From Paguma larvata (taxonomy: Eukaryota > Chordata > Mammalia > Carnivora > Viverridae), in assembly GCA_030068075.1 (NCBI GenBank), contig CM057837.1, positions 27,329,089 through 27,393,088 on the forward strand: a stretch of 64,000 nt of DNA, given 5' to 3'. This document shows positions 33,801 to 45,119 of this stretch, in pieces; position 1 is the stretch's first letter, and every line of letters begins with the position of its first letter. Position numbers and translations under genes: made by a program. The notes under the pieces are model-generated. The model was given only the letters and a program-made list of their open reading frames with translations. It ran no database searches and had not been told where the DNA came from.

Positions 33801-34859
33801 CCCTTTCAAGACTGGGTTCAACAGAAATTCCGTACAAAGGGAGCCAAAAGGATATCCTTAATGGATTCAGAGATTCAAAAGGGGGTAGACGTTTGCAATT
33901 TTGGAGAAATCACCTTTCCAGAGACTCCTTACGGATGTCAAGCAACAGTTAATAATTTTGACTACCGTGATTTCCTCTCCTCCACTGAATCTCCCCCATT
34001 AGAGAGCGAAAAACTGCCATTGAACTTGCAAGTGTATAGAAGGCATACATTCAAAACTGCGCACGTGCGCCGATAGGTTCTAGTTGTTGAGCAAAATAAA
34101 CACGCGTGAGCGTGATGGGTCCGGATACTTGTCCAAATTGAGAGACTCTGTTTAATAGGGTGATAATTCTTTCGAATTTGACAATGATCATTCTGGACTT
34201 GGTGTATCTCGGCCAGAGCTTAGTGTGCCCTGACACTAGTGATGCTAGGTCTCCTCAATGAGGGAGTTGCTAATTCAGCCGTAGTTGAAAGTGGAAGTTG
34301 TGGTCAAGTGGAAGGTTCTCAAAGATCTGAGATGAAAAGAGACCTTGGAATTTTAACCGAAGAGAGTCCTCCCCGCCCAGGTTACGGAGATGGTGGCAGG
34401 TAGAATAAGGAAGCGTGCAACTTAATAAAAGCCCTAAAATTTACGCTCATGTTTATAAGTCTGTCACTTAATGATCACTCATAGATAGATAATCGACAAT
34501 AAAATTCCTTCTTTGAGCTACATTATTGACCTCAGAACTGACATCGCCCCCGTAATTGAATCAACATTTTATTGACAGTACACGCATCCTATTTGGGCTG
34601 ATTTTCTACTTGTGTTCTAAGGGAAATCTTAGACGATGAACATTTGGTTTCTGCAGCCAACTCTTTGAAACTATAATGAACTGCAAAGGCCATGCTCAGG
34701 ACCGACAACAACAACAGCAAGCAATGTTGGAGTAATGCGTTCTGCCGTCACGTGGAAACCAAAGCCAGAATGCATCACGGAACGTAATCGACAAATATTG
34801 TGCTTCATTTGGAAGGGCCTGGAGCTATGTTTTTTCCCCCCCTCTAAATTACGGTTTTT
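33801..34859. other. Unique sequence, partly AT-rich
   Basis: Contains a CpG-containing palindrome GCGCACGTGCGC at 34059-34070. 34430-34640 is AT-rich and may hold a conserved element ('cccgtaattgaatcaacatt'). Confidence 0.4.
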
Positions 34860-35520
34860 TTCAGCTAGCCCTTGTAGTTAACAGCTTAAGTTAATTCTGC
34901 CGTGTGTAGGACTTACATAAACGCGTGGACTTTATATTACAAACTCAGCTGCAGTTTAAATTATTAGGCGAGCTCTTTTCATGGCGCTCCAACACTTTAA
35001 AACCCGCAGCTGCCCACGCTACTAGGGAGACCCTCATTAGATGTCATTTGCATGCCATTAACCACCAAGCAGTGGGTCAGTCATTGCCTGTCAGGCGATC
35101 GGCTCCCTCTTTCTGTGTTAATTAGCAGAGAAATAAGGAGTTAATGAAGATCTTCTGATCTGTGATGACTCATCTGGTTGTTTCCGAGGCTCCACTCTCC
35201 GGACCCCTTGAGCGCGCCCAGCCCGGGTGCTCCGAGCCGAGCTGGAGGGGCGTTCTCAGGGGCCTGTGGCATGGTGGGCTTTGTTAGCTCAAGATTAGAA
35301 GGAGTTAATTGCTTCAAGATTGCTGGGAGATTAGGTTACTGGGTGGGGTGTATCTATGTAAGCATATGTCAGCGCCGAGTTAGAAGATAGGAGACGCTTA
35401 TTTTAATAAACTTATGAAAAGAAGAATTAATTTGTCATTACATTGGAAATCTTATTTTATTAACTTAATTTGAAAATGTAAAGCTGTCTGAAACGCCGGT
35501 TTTTCCCTCACTTTCCTTCT
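34860..35520. promoter_or_regulatory. Candidate developmental enhancer / conserved noncoding block
   Basis: Repeat-free for about 660 bases and dense in motifs used by developmental regulators: E-boxes CAGCTG at 34946-34951 and 35007-35012, a POU octamer complement ATTTGCAT at 35046-35053, TTAATTAG at 35118-35125 and TTAATT at 35305-35310. The sequence appears in two AT-rich parts split by a GC-rich stretch at about 35190-35270. No frame of note. I regard this as the strongest enhancer candidate in the window, but conservation is unproven. Confidence 0.5.
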
Positions 35521-35865
35521 GAATATGTATGAATCACAGATTAGCTGACGTGCAACACTGTTCTTTCAGGCGCTTTCTCCTGGAGGGTTTTTTTTTTTTT
35601 ATCCCCAACTCGCGTTGCGCTGATGGTGTCTGGCTCTGGCGGAGTGGGCTGGTGACCGTGACCCCTGGGTTCTCTTCTTGTGCTGGGTGGAACGTGGGTA
35701 CACGGAGGCCCATCTGCGGTCCTGTCGGGAGAAGAGAATCAACCCCTCTGCCTATCCTTCTTCCTCGTCTCTGAACACTAGGTGTAGACAGCCGTTGTCC
35801 GTTTTTGGGACCCATGGAAGAGAATGAGAAAGAGTAAGGGGCCAGTCTCTCAATTAAAGCCATCA

Positions 35866-35868
<3 letters not shown>
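35521..35868. other. Unique sequence
   Basis: A poly-T run lies at 35588-35599. No gene recognised. Confidence 0.4.

Positions 35869-35896
<28 letters not shown>
35869..35896. repeat. Poly-T run
   Basis: About 28 consecutive T. It could be the A tail of a minus-strand retroposed copy, but no body of such a copy is recognisable on the right. Confidence 0.85.
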
Positions 35897-35904
35897 AATG
35901 CTTG

Positions 35905-35965
35905 CTTTACATCTTATGGCTGTTCGAGGGCAAGGTCCAAATTGTCCTTCCATTCTGTATTCCTA
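35905..35965 (+). mobile_element. Possible L2 3' end
   Basis: 'gttcgagggcaaggtccaaa' then 'ccattctgtattcctagggg' resembles the L2 terminus ('…gagggcagggac…ctgtatccccagcgcc…'). Confidence 0.4.
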
Positions 35966-36195
35966 GGGGCGGGCGTGTTGACTGAACACTTACTATGTGC
36001 CAGGAGGTACTCTAAGCGCTTTCCTCTTATTCCCTCGTTTTAATCTTAAAATAGTCTGACAACATCTTAGACAAGGAAGACTAGGTCAGCCGCATTTTTC
36101 AGGTGAAGACACAGAGGTGTGAGGACATTCAGTAACTTGTCCGAAGGGACACCGTGACAGGGGTCAGCTGTCCACCCCAGAGCCTTCCCTCCCCA
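35966..36195 (+). mobile_element. MIR SINE
   Basis: 'aacacttactatgtgccagg', 'aagcgctttcctcttattcc', 'tttttcaggtgaagacacag' and 'ttcagtaacttgtccgaagg' follow the MIR consensus in order. Confidence 0.85.
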
Positions 36196-36685
36196 CCGGT
36201 GCCCCCCACATTTCTGTGACATAACTGAGGGAACTTGGCTATGTCACAGTCAGGAGGGGTGACATCGTGATGTCTCATCCCACGGCTGCCCCAGTGGATG
36301 GCAGTCACGGGCGAGTGTGGCCTCAGTGTCATCGGGAGCTCCCGAGGTTTTGGGGTTTTGTCCCCAAAGGAGGTTGGAAATCTTGAGTTTAAAATAAAGT
36401 CTGATTTTTAAATAATCAGGTTGGGCTCTTTTTTTTTTTTTTTAATACCATGCAGTTCAAACAAACAGACAAGCAAAGTCGTGGACTGTTGTCGGTGCCC
36501 CTGAAGAGGTGGGCAGATTGTGTGCCTCGCACACGGCGGGTACTCAGTGAGTAGTGGGCGGAATGGATCAACACCCAGTTGCATGAATCCAGAAGCGGGT
36601 CCCTGGTCTCATCGACCCGGGGAAACACCGATTTACAGAGCGTGGTCATTTGGAGAGTCCAGCCCCTGCACTAAGTGTCCCTTTC
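36196..36685. other. Unique sequence
   Basis: No gene. A T run lies at 36429-36443. Confidence 0.4.
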
Positions 36686-36890
36686 TTTTTAATGTTTATT
36701 TACTTATTTTGAGAGAGAGCAAGTGAGCACGAAGGAGGGACAGAGAGAGAGAGGGAGAGAGAGAATCCCAAGCAGGCTCTGCACTGTCAGTGCAGAGCCA
36801 GACGTGGGGCTCGATTCCATGAACCATGAGATCACGATCTGAGCCGGAATCAAGAGTCAGACACTTAACGCACTGAGCCGCCCAGGCGCC
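36686..36890 (-). mobile_element. SINEC_Fc-type SINE
   Basis: Minus-strand element with A/T tail complement at 36686 ('tttttaatgtttatttactt'), GA-rich body and full head ('gagccgcccaggcgccc'). A clear target duplication is not seen. Confidence 0.9.
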
Positions 36891-37254
36891 CTCCAAGTGA
36901 ACTTTTATCGGATTGGCGAAAGGACCCCTCACTGTTGTGAGTTTTCTGAGGGAGGAAGCTTGTTGGCGATTAGTCTTTCGGCGGAAACCATTTGAACCCT
37001 CTTCTGGGCAACTTACCGGGTCCCGCTTCCTGTCTGCGGTTGATATGAATTGGGCCAAACATAATCTTCAAAATATGTAACAACCATATAGCCACAGAAG
37101 GGTTAATATCTGGCTCAGCGGGGCCACTGAGACCCAGCTGCGGTATGGGTATGCAGGCTTTAGGGTCCGCAGGTGCCCTACTATTTGGTCCTTAAATATT
37201 TTACTACCACCTCTGCCAGAAAGGTCGGAATGTAAAGAAAATAGAACGCTCCCT
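36891..37254. other. Unique sequence
   Basis: No feature recognised. Confidence 0.4.
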
Positions 37255-37327
37255 ATCTCCCTTCTCTCTTCCTCCCTCCCTTCCTCTCTTCCTTCCTTTC
37301 TTCTTTCCTTCTTTCCTTCCTTCCTTT
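37255..37327 (+). repeat. (CCTT)n-type pyrimidine tract
   Basis: CTTC, CCTT and CTTT units, imperfect. Confidence 0.9.
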
Positions 37328-38687
37328 TAAACAGCCCCTAGCTAGATGCTACCCACCTTGGCAGCAAGGGAAGCTTAAAAGTTTTAGTCAAGTCCCGGGC
37401 AGGCAGGCAGGCAGTTGAAGGCAACGACACCCTGCAGAGGGGATTAAGTCAAGAACAAACCTGTGCTTGGACTAGACCTTGCATCTACCCTTTCCCGGGA
37501 TCAATGGTGCTCTGGCTAAGCTGCATTCTAGAACTTGCCTGCCTGGTGTTTTATAACTCAGACAAAACCTGGTCATTGGCCAATGTCGAAATAGCCTTTT
37601 CTTATTACTTCTTATTGGTAATATATTAAAAAGTTCCAATTATCTCTTTAGCCTGCCCTCAAGAGGTTAGCAGAAGCAGGATGCAAGGTCTCTGCCTTCA
37701 AAAAAAAAAAGTCAGTCAGTAGGGAAAGGGAAGGGAAGGAGTGAGGCAGTTGCCCGTCACCTGAGCAGTTTCTGACGCTGAGACAAGGGAAGGCCGGCTC
37801 CTCATTTGCAAATGAATCCACTGTGAAGAGCGAATGGGGAAATTCTGAACTAGCATTTTTTTTTTTTTTCCAATTTTGAGCTAGAGAATAAGTCTCCTTG
37901 GAATTAGAATGTTCTGGTCACGTTTAATTGCCTCTGTGTACAATAACCGGATCTAGATCCGGATCACGACACACACCGATTGCTCAGGACCATAAAAGAC
38001 TCCCGGAGAAGGTAGGAGCCAGAGGCTGAAGGCAGAGAAAACCTGACTCAGTACCTGAGCTTAAAAGACAGGTCCTAGGCAGGAGACTTGGCTTTCCAGA
38101 ATAGCATTTGCTTCCCGATTTCTTGACCTTGGTCGAAGAGGTAGAGCCCAAAGGAGGTTGTAAAAGGCTAAAAATACATGATTCATGTGTTCATTTGGAA
38201 CCCGCAGGCCCCGCGGGAGGGAGGGACAGGTCCGGGCAAAGCGGCCTTGCGCCCCCCGGGCCGCACCCTGATTCCCTGTACTGTTGCACTGGAGTCCGGT
38301 GTCCCAATTTCCTCCGGAAAAAAATTGCTGTTTCTCACCTCCGTCCCCTAAAAATAAACCTTTTCGCCCAAAATATACTGTGGAGTCACCTTTTCGGAGG
38401 ATTCGGGCTACTTTCTTAGGGGAACTCGTGCCGTTACTCGGAGACCTGTTTTCTGCCCCAAACACCTGCGGGGCTCTGGGGACGCAAAGTTGGTAACGAG
38501 GATGCGTGCCGTTGAGGAGAGCACAGCCCCGTCAGGGTGCAGGGAGACAGACGTGGAAACATTAATCCGTCCATCCGGGGGATATCCCCTAAGTGCCGAG
38601 CGCCAGACGGGTAGTTATAAAATAGTCTGGTCAGTACCGTGCACTGAGAAGTCCGCTCACTGTCTATTGTCACAGGGAGCCTGGAGA
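37328..38687. other. Unique sequence with palindrome and moderate CpG cluster
   Basis: A perfect 16-base palindrome CCGGATCTAGATCCGG lies at 37947-37962. 38205-38640 has roughly 30 CpGs over 430 bases by eye, a moderate enrichment, and overlapping frames on both strands with no known domain. (GGCA)4 occurs near 37398-37414. Confidence 0.45.
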
Positions 38688-38906
38688 AGGGAGGGAGGGA
38701 GAAAGGAGGGGAGGAAGGAAGGAGGAAAGGAAGGAAGAGGGGAAGGAGGGAAGGGAGGGAGGAGGGAAGGAAAAAGGAGGGAAGGGGGAAGGAGGGAAGG
38801 GAGGAAAGAGGGAAGAAAGGAGGGAAGGAAGGTGGGAAGGAAGGGAGAAACGAAGGGAAGAAGGAACGGAGGAGGGAAAGGAGGGAGGGAGGGAGGGAGG
38901 GAGGGG
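38688..38906 (+). repeat. (GGAA)n / GGGA polypurine tract
   Basis: About 220 bases of almost pure A/G. The frames through it (Lys-Glu-Gly-Arg repeats) are products of composition. GGAA arrays can bind ETS-family factors or form triplexes. Confidence 0.95.
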
Positions 38907-39072
38907 TGACATTTGACCGGGGTCAGGGACAAGCAGGTGAGGTGGGAGAAGGGAAATTGTGTAGCAGGAATGGTAGTAGAGACAAAAGTAAGGGGGAGAC
39001 AGCTGAGATTCAGGGCCCTTTTTCTCTGACCGAGAGACCAAGCTCTCAAATGCTCAGCTGTCACTTAGTAGA
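38907..39072. other. Unique sequence
   Basis: Short unassigned stretch. Confidence 0.4.
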
Positions 39073-39490
39073 CAGTAGCCTGGGGATACCTTCCAAGACC
39101 CCCAGGGGTACCCGAAACCGGGGGCAGTGCCCACCCCTCTCTATGCTATGTGTACCCCTAAACATATGCACCTATGATAAAGCTTTAGCGATAAATCAGG
39201 CCCAGTAAGAGATTAACAGTAACTAGACAGTAACAATAACAATCATGCTGTCTCCCTCTCCCGAAATATGTGTTGTCCTGTACTCATGCTTGTCCTTCTC
39301 GTGATGACGGAGGATGCTGAAATGCCTACGTGACGGGGCGAAGCGAGGGGAGTGATGGGGGCACCGTGATGTAGCACGAGGCTGCTACTGACCTTCTCGA
39401 AGGGGGGTCATCTGCTTCCTCTCAGCCATTGGCCTTGGGTCGCTGCAACCGTGGGCAGCAGAACCGCAGGTAAGGGGGGACCCTCGTGTG
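39073..39490 (-). mobile_element. Tigger/pogo-like DNA transposon, nonautonomous copy
   Basis: The left end 'ggggataccttccaagaccc' then 'ccaggggtacccgaaaccgg' is the reverse complement of a Tigger terminus. The middle 'cggaggatgctgaaatgcct' then 'acgtgacggggcgaagcgag' and the right end 'ggtaaggggggaccctcgtg' also match Tigger-type sequence. It lacks room for a full transposase and is diverged. Strand is tentative. Confidence 0.65.
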
Positions 39491-40979
39491 GTCCTTAGGC
39501 CGTGCCGGTATGATCCAGAATGCTCCCCTTGTCTCCATCAGGTGCTGCAGCTGCCGGCTGCCTGCTCCCTGGCTTCGTGACAGCGAGGGCCAGCCCTTGG
39601 CCGCAGCCCTGATCTGGTGGCCCAGGGTCCGCTGGTGATGAGACGGACCAGTTCGAGATTCCCTTAGGATCTGAGCTAAAAGTGGATGTTGTCTCCTTTT
39701 AGAAAAATACAGACTCTGGGCTGTTTTCTGTGAAGAACCAGTGGACGTGCCCGGAGCTGCCCACCATTTGTCCCTCGGTGAGAGCTCCAAGGGGTGGTGG
39801 GGGGGGGGAGGGGATTGCTCCGGGAGCAGCTTCGCTGATGGCGGAGAGACACTTTTTGAAAGTCCATTACATGCTTACTTCAAGAGACATGAGATCGTTT
39901 CTGTTCATAATCCGGTTTACACAATGCCACTGGACTGATGGTTTCCGAATGTGGATGAAGGACCGGCTAAAACACAGGCCACGCGGTATACCAAAAAATA
40001 AGGTAGTCTGGGTCCTGGGCGCATCGCGAAGTGCCCGAAACTGACATATAAGCCGGGGCGCCCGGGCGGTCCCCTAGACGTGCGTCACACCCAGGAAGGC
40101 GCCATGGATAGAAAACCAGCAGGATTTTCAAATAGAAGCTGCAGAAGGAAGGCCACCGGCCGCCGTCCTGTAGGGAGCCGTTTGCTGCCTCCCGATTGGG
40201 CAGCTCTCTCTGTTGCAGGCTCCGGGCCGGTGGGAAGGAAGATTTCTTTATCTGCGTAGTGGTGGGCAACGGTTCTTCTAAGCAACATGGTGGGAGGTGG
40301 GGGTGGGAAAGACAGCCGGTTTATAGAAGTTTTTACTTTCCTATGAAGATGACATTTTCAGCTTTCATTGTGAAAAGTGATGTTGGCTCTTGCGGGCTCC
40401 GTGATGGAGGTGCCTGTGCGGCTGAATGTTCTGGGTCCTGAGGCATGATCACTAGAAAAATGATGTGAGGTCCTCCCCCGAAGACCCATTTTCTTGTCTT
40501 ACGAGCATGGACACAGACATCAATCCCTCCCACCCCTTGCCACCTTTTATTCTGAAGGCTCACGGTGTTAAAGGCATTTCTATAGCCCCCGAACTGGATA
40601 TAAAGTCACATGCAGAGTTTCTTCCCTGGAATGAGATAAAAATCTCACCTCCCATCGAAGCAACATGCCAGAAACTCAGAACGGAGGGTCCAGATTTAGG
40701 GGGAAACTTATTATTCACGACGACGGCCTGGCAGCATCATGAATCGGTAATGAGAACACCACTATCATGGTGGGATCAAGCCCAAAGCTCCGGGAGAGCT
40801 AGGAAATACAGTATTGTGTTTACACACTGTAACCTCATCCCTCAGAAGGCAACAGAAAAAGCAGGGCTTCCAGTGCGGCTGCAGCTGTGATGTCCCCTGT
40901 CCCAGCAGTCCCCTGGCCTGAGCTGGCTGTCCCAGAAGCAGTGACACGGGACAAGAGTAAAAGAGAGACCAACGCAACC
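39491..40979. other. Unique sequence with small CpG cluster
   Basis: 39985-40225 holds about 20 CpGs in 240 bases by eye. A G-run cluster lies at 39793-39812 ('gtggtggggggggggagggg'-like). Frames up to 141 codons (40465-40890) have no recognised domain. The phrase 'ggggcgcccgggcgg' at 40053-40067 recalls the SINE head, but what follows is not SINE. Confidence 0.4.
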
Positions 40980-41265
40980 AAAACACTTCGAAGCAAGTTT
41001 AGTAAAAGCAGACTGTTGACATTTTATGAACTTAATGGCAAAAAGAACATGCAGTAAAAATAATTTGCATTCTCCGATTATATATGTCAGATCCCTAAAT
41101 ATCTCGATCATGTTATTTTGCTAAAGATATCCTGATGGCGGATCTGTGTGTGATTTACATAAATGAGGCATTTGCATAAATTAAATTAACAAATATAAAT
41201 ACATGCTTATAAAACGCTGATACCACTTACTACTCTCATAAAAATAAATTATGAAGGATGACATA
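40980..41265. promoter_or_regulatory. Candidate conserved noncoding element with two octamers
   Basis: AT-rich and repeat-free. ATTTGCAT occurs twice in the same orientation, at 41063-41070 and 41170-41177, and is the complement of the POU octamer ATGCAAAT. TTAAATTAAC-like homeodomain sites follow the second copy. Enhancer-like by composition only. Confidence 0.4.
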
Positions 41266-41449
41266 TGATAGGCCATGTGGTTTCTGGGCAATCATCGAAT
41301 GCCCCTGATGCATACTTGGCATTTCGCTGCCAGAAGAAGGAAAAAACTCCCACTCGAGCGTTTCCGAAGGCCTGCTTCTCCCAGGGAAGCTATAGAACAG
41401 ACTTCTGGAAGATGGCGTGCAAAAGCGATGGAGAGCCCAGTTTAAGTGG
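41266..41449. other. Unique sequence
   Basis: No feature recognised. Confidence 0.35.
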
Positions 41450-41695
41450 GGGGACTAAGCCCGCGGGCGGTAGAGTCAGATCGCCCGAGTTCAATCCCTA
41501 CCACGGCTAACTCCACGTGTCATTTGGGATCGGTCCTTTCATCTGTGCCTTGGCTTTCTCATCTGTAAACTGGGGATGGCAACAGTACCCCCCTCAAAGG
41601 CTTGCTGTAAGGGTGAAATGAGTTGATGTCCACGGGAGGACTGAGAATGGTCGCTGGCCCATGGAGAACACACGAGGACTATCGGCTCTATTAGT
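41450..41695 (-). mobile_element. MIR SINE, long copy
   Basis: 'agtcagatcgcccgagttca', 'gccttggctttctcatctgt', 'aaactggggatggcaacagt' and 'aaggcttgctgtaagggtga' are reverse-MIR landmarks in order. This is one of the longest MIR copies in the window. Confidence 0.85.
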
Positions 41696-43280
41696 GACCA
41701 GTTATGCTAGCGGCGTGTTGGAAGAATATTTCCCCAATGCTACATAGACCTTTGCTTCCCACCTTCTCCTCTCGACCCCTTGACCGGTGATGCTTAAATT
41801 TCTCTGGTCTTCGGAGCCCTGGAGCGTGAGAAGGAAAATTCCCAAGAATCATCACTGATATGCAAATAATAGCCCGAAATGAGCTGCTGAGATGACCTTC
41901 AAGGTGGGTTCCTACGAGGCAATTGCAGATTTGTGCCAGACCTCAGACGTGGCCCCCAAATGATTGGCTACACCTCCAGAGGCCCCCGCTGGCAGATTGC
42001 AGAGAAAACCATGCTACCAGGGGGCCGGTGGTCTCTCCCACCACCTGATTCTGATTAGGCCAGCAAGAGGGCTTAATTTCTCTAGGCCCCATTTGTCGTG
42101 TTTGTCACAACAGCAATCACGACATTTTCAGCCGATGGCTGCTACGGTCTGCCTCCAAAGGGGACCCTGAATCCACGGGCCTCTCAACAAGGGCAGCAGA
42201 CGTCCCCATGAGTTTCCATTTCTTCCCTCGCTCATACCCGTGGGAACATTTTCACACTTCCTCCTTGGGAGAAAAATCACTTTATTTTTCTTTTCTAAAT
42301 GAAGCTGTATTTTATTTAAAAAAAAATTGCGACTGATTCTCAGAGATCGAATGACTTAGTTCCTTTGATTGCTTTTTGGGTCAGTGGAGGAAACTGTCTG
42401 TTTCCTGGTGAAATTCGGATCTTCCCTATTGAGCCCGGACCAGTCCAAATATATACTTCTCTCCAGACCATACAACACCTTCAGAGGTTGACAAACCAAC
42501 CTCCAATCTCTCTCTCTCTCAGACTTTCCCCTCCCATCTGAGAAGGCCAGTTTCCCAAGTGCCCTCGCTGGTAATTAAGGCAAGCGCTCAGTGTAGACTT
42601 GCTCGGACCATAATCCCAGCTGCGGGGTCCGAGGGCACCAGAGGCCCTCTGCCCTGGGAGATCACACTTGCTTGGCAATTTTGCCTCTCACTGGGTTGGC
42701 CCGACTAGCCCAGAGAGTAAAGTCCACGTTTTGGGGGTTCGAACAGTAATTACCTTAAAAGCAGCGATCAGTAATCTAGCCCCTCCTATAGGTCAGACCA
42801 CATGCTTTCCATATGGTGTCTCAACTACCCTGATTTGTGAATTTTGCATTAGTAGAGATGGGAAAGGTCCTAGCTGTGTAGGATGAGAGACTGAGGTCCT
42901 CGCCCCGGTAATGCACCATCGGCACCGCTGGTATTGCAGCTTGGCAGGCCCGCTGATGTCCGCCCACCCTGGGCAGGGTGTCTGGGCAGGGGACCCCAAG
43001 GTGCCATTCTCCCAAGGCCATCATGATGCCCTGTAGTCCTATCTTCCCTGGAATCTCCATCGGACCATCACAGCTCTCTTACCTAAGAACCATGATGCAG
43101 TTGCCTGGGCCTCAGCTCTCACCTCTGTCAGGCGGGGAAAGTTGAGTTCTGTGCAGCATCTTCAGAGGGTTCATGCAGCAAGTGTGAGAGGCCCCAACGC
43201 CCACGCTGTCGTCTTTTGACCAGGACAGGTACACTCTCGGGCTTGTATGTGAGCAACTGTTTATTGGAAACCTTTAATGG
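41696..43280. other. Unique sequence, no gene
   Basis: No repeat recognised with confidence, although 42790-42870 weakly recalls MIR. Frames overlap on both strands at 42793-43060 without known domains. Confidence 0.4.
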
Positions 43281-43482
43281 TTTTTAAAGCTTATTTATTT
43301 TTGAGACAGAGAGAGACAGAGCGTGAGCAGGGGAAGAGCAGAGAGAAAGGGAGACACAGAATCCGAAGCAGGTTCCAGGCTCCGAGCTGTCAGCACAGAG
43401 TCTGACGCGGGGCTCAGATTCACAAACCATGAGATCATGACCTGAGCTAAAGTCAGACTCTTAACCGACTGAGCCACCCTGA
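43281..43482 (-). mobile_element. SINEC_Fc-type SINE, head truncated
   Basis: Minus-strand element. Tail complement at 43281, GA-rich body, and 'accgactgagccaccct' at the right, where the first bases of the head are missing. No convincing target duplication is seen. Confidence 0.88.
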
Positions 43483-43905
43483 GTTCAGAGTGGCCTGTTT
43501 TTGGAAATTTACACATTGGAAGAAAATCGCAAATTATTGAGATTCTTGTTTGATTTCGAATTCTGGATGTCTGGCTCTAATCTTGCTCCTAAGCTCCAGA
43601 CTCAAGCATCCAATTATGAGCTGGAACAGCCCTTGGATGAAGCCAAAAACACTGGCCAGTGAAGACTCATGTTGAAGAAGCACCAGTGGAAATGGCCACT
43701 GGGGCCAAGGGTGGATCATGACATCTCTGGCCTTCCCTTCCTCCAGGCCAGGGGCCTTCTTCGCAGATGGTAACCTCTTGCTAATACCATGTAGAGGTCC
43801 CAGCCTTTTAAGAAGTTCTAGATGATTCCAAACTAGGTGCTCCGCTTCCATTCGAGAACATTTCTTAGTATGCTGTCCGCCAACCGCCTACATCAGGATA
43901 TCTGG
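43483..43905. other. Unique sequence
   Basis: No feature recognised. Confidence 0.35.
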
Positions 43906-44040
43906 GGTTACTTGATTCGGTGGCAGATTCCTAAGTCCACGGACTCACACTCTGAGGGTGGGCCGGGGGATCTGCATTTACTAAGCCTCTTAGACGACTT
44001 CTCCGTTCTCAAGATTGAGAGCCACCGCATCAGTTATTGC
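43906..44040 (+). mobile_element. MER5-like hAT DNA transposon fragment
   Basis: 'gatctgcatttactaagcct' and 'tctcaagattgagagccacc' recall the right half of MER5-type elements ('…gaatctgcatttctaacaag…tttgagaaccactg'). Confidence 0.5.
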
Positions 44041-44278
44041 CCTCTGCTCTTCTGTACTCTTTCCTAATGAGCACAGGTGGCATTTGTTCCTAAGCATTTA
44101 AGACCGAATGTGAATGGTGTTCCAGTTGACCTTGTGGTTCGTAGCGTAGATTGCAGGGCTCCACGGAGACCTTAGGAGATCTCAGGGCTTTGAAAAGGGA
44201 GCCAATTATACAAAACAAAATCTTCCCATTTCTCATTTTCTCCTAGAAGGAATTTTCCTTGAAAGAGTCCATCCCGTG
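44041..44278. other. Unique sequence
   Basis: No feature recognised. Confidence 0.35.
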
Positions 44279-44385
44279 AGCATTCATCCATTCATTCATC
44301 CAACATTCCTTCCTTCACTTTAGTACTTTCGTGTGTCACGCAATAATGAGTAGATGAATCAGACACCATTCCTGCCTTGAAAAAA
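44279..44385 (-). mobile_element. LINE L2 3'-end fragment
   Basis: 'gcattcatccattcattcat' (complement of the L2 GAATGAATG terminus) followed by a decayed 'caccattcctgccttga' segment matching '…gtccctgccctcatgg…'. Confidence 0.5.
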
Positions 44386-45119
44386 GAAATTTAAAAAAAA
44401 GGTTTTTATCTAGTAGAGAAGATAGAGGATCACATCGGGAAAATGCAATAATCCTGATTACTGCTTTAGACTGCCCTTAGGGGTATCCTGCCATTGAGCG
44501 AAACCATCCCGCCTTCCGTGTGCAACTATGGGGGTGGGAATGATTTTTAGCAATAATGGCTCGAAATAGACTCCATCAATCTGTCTGATTCAACATAAGG
44601 CTACGAACAGGGTCTGTACCTTATCCAAATAGTTCAGTTGAATTATTCAGCATCGTGTGTGCCCCCCCACTTCTTACCACGGACGTTCCATTTTAAAGAA
44701 GGCCCTATGTGTTGAGCACTACAATTATGACAGCAAAGCAGCAACAGGACTGTGTGAATGGGGTATTGGGCAGGTGGCTGGATTGAGAATGGGAGATGAA
44801 GAGTCTTCTAAGGAGGCAGAGAGGAGAGAACAGAGGAAGAAGGAGAAATACAATGGAGAGGAGAATGAAAGAGAGCAGCAGAAAAAGAGGCGGGGTGGGG
44901 GGCATGGAGATAATGAGATAATGAGAGATGTCGGCAGTGGTCCCTGAAGATGGGTCAAGCCATGACCCACAGGTGGGGGCTGTCTCTCCCGCCACCCCTC
45001 CCCCATCCCTCATGACGGTCATTCCCGGGGTTCCCAGGCTAGAGGGGGCCGGCGACATTGACAGCAGTCCCTGCCGACGAAGCCGGAGTGGGATTGTGCT
45101 CCGTCTCTCTTCCCTCTCC
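44386..45119. other. Unique sequence with A/G-rich tract
   Basis: 44815-44935 is purine-rich ('gaggagagaacagaggaaga'). Overlapping frames here are compositional. Nothing else is recognised. Confidence 0.4.

Noticed and set aside
33053..33837. Overlapping 157- and 122-codon minus-strand frames
   Set aside because: They overlap L2 relics and frames on the other strand; no family resemblance.
38490..39064. Long frames on both strands (Lys-Glu-Gly-Arg and Pro-Ser-Leu-Phe repeats)
   Set aside because: Produced by the GGAA tract; no real protein features.
40053..40067. SINE-head-like 'ggggcgcccgggcgg'
   Set aside because: Sequence beyond these 15 bases does not follow the SINE. A head-only fragment would be unusual, since SINEs lose the 5' end.
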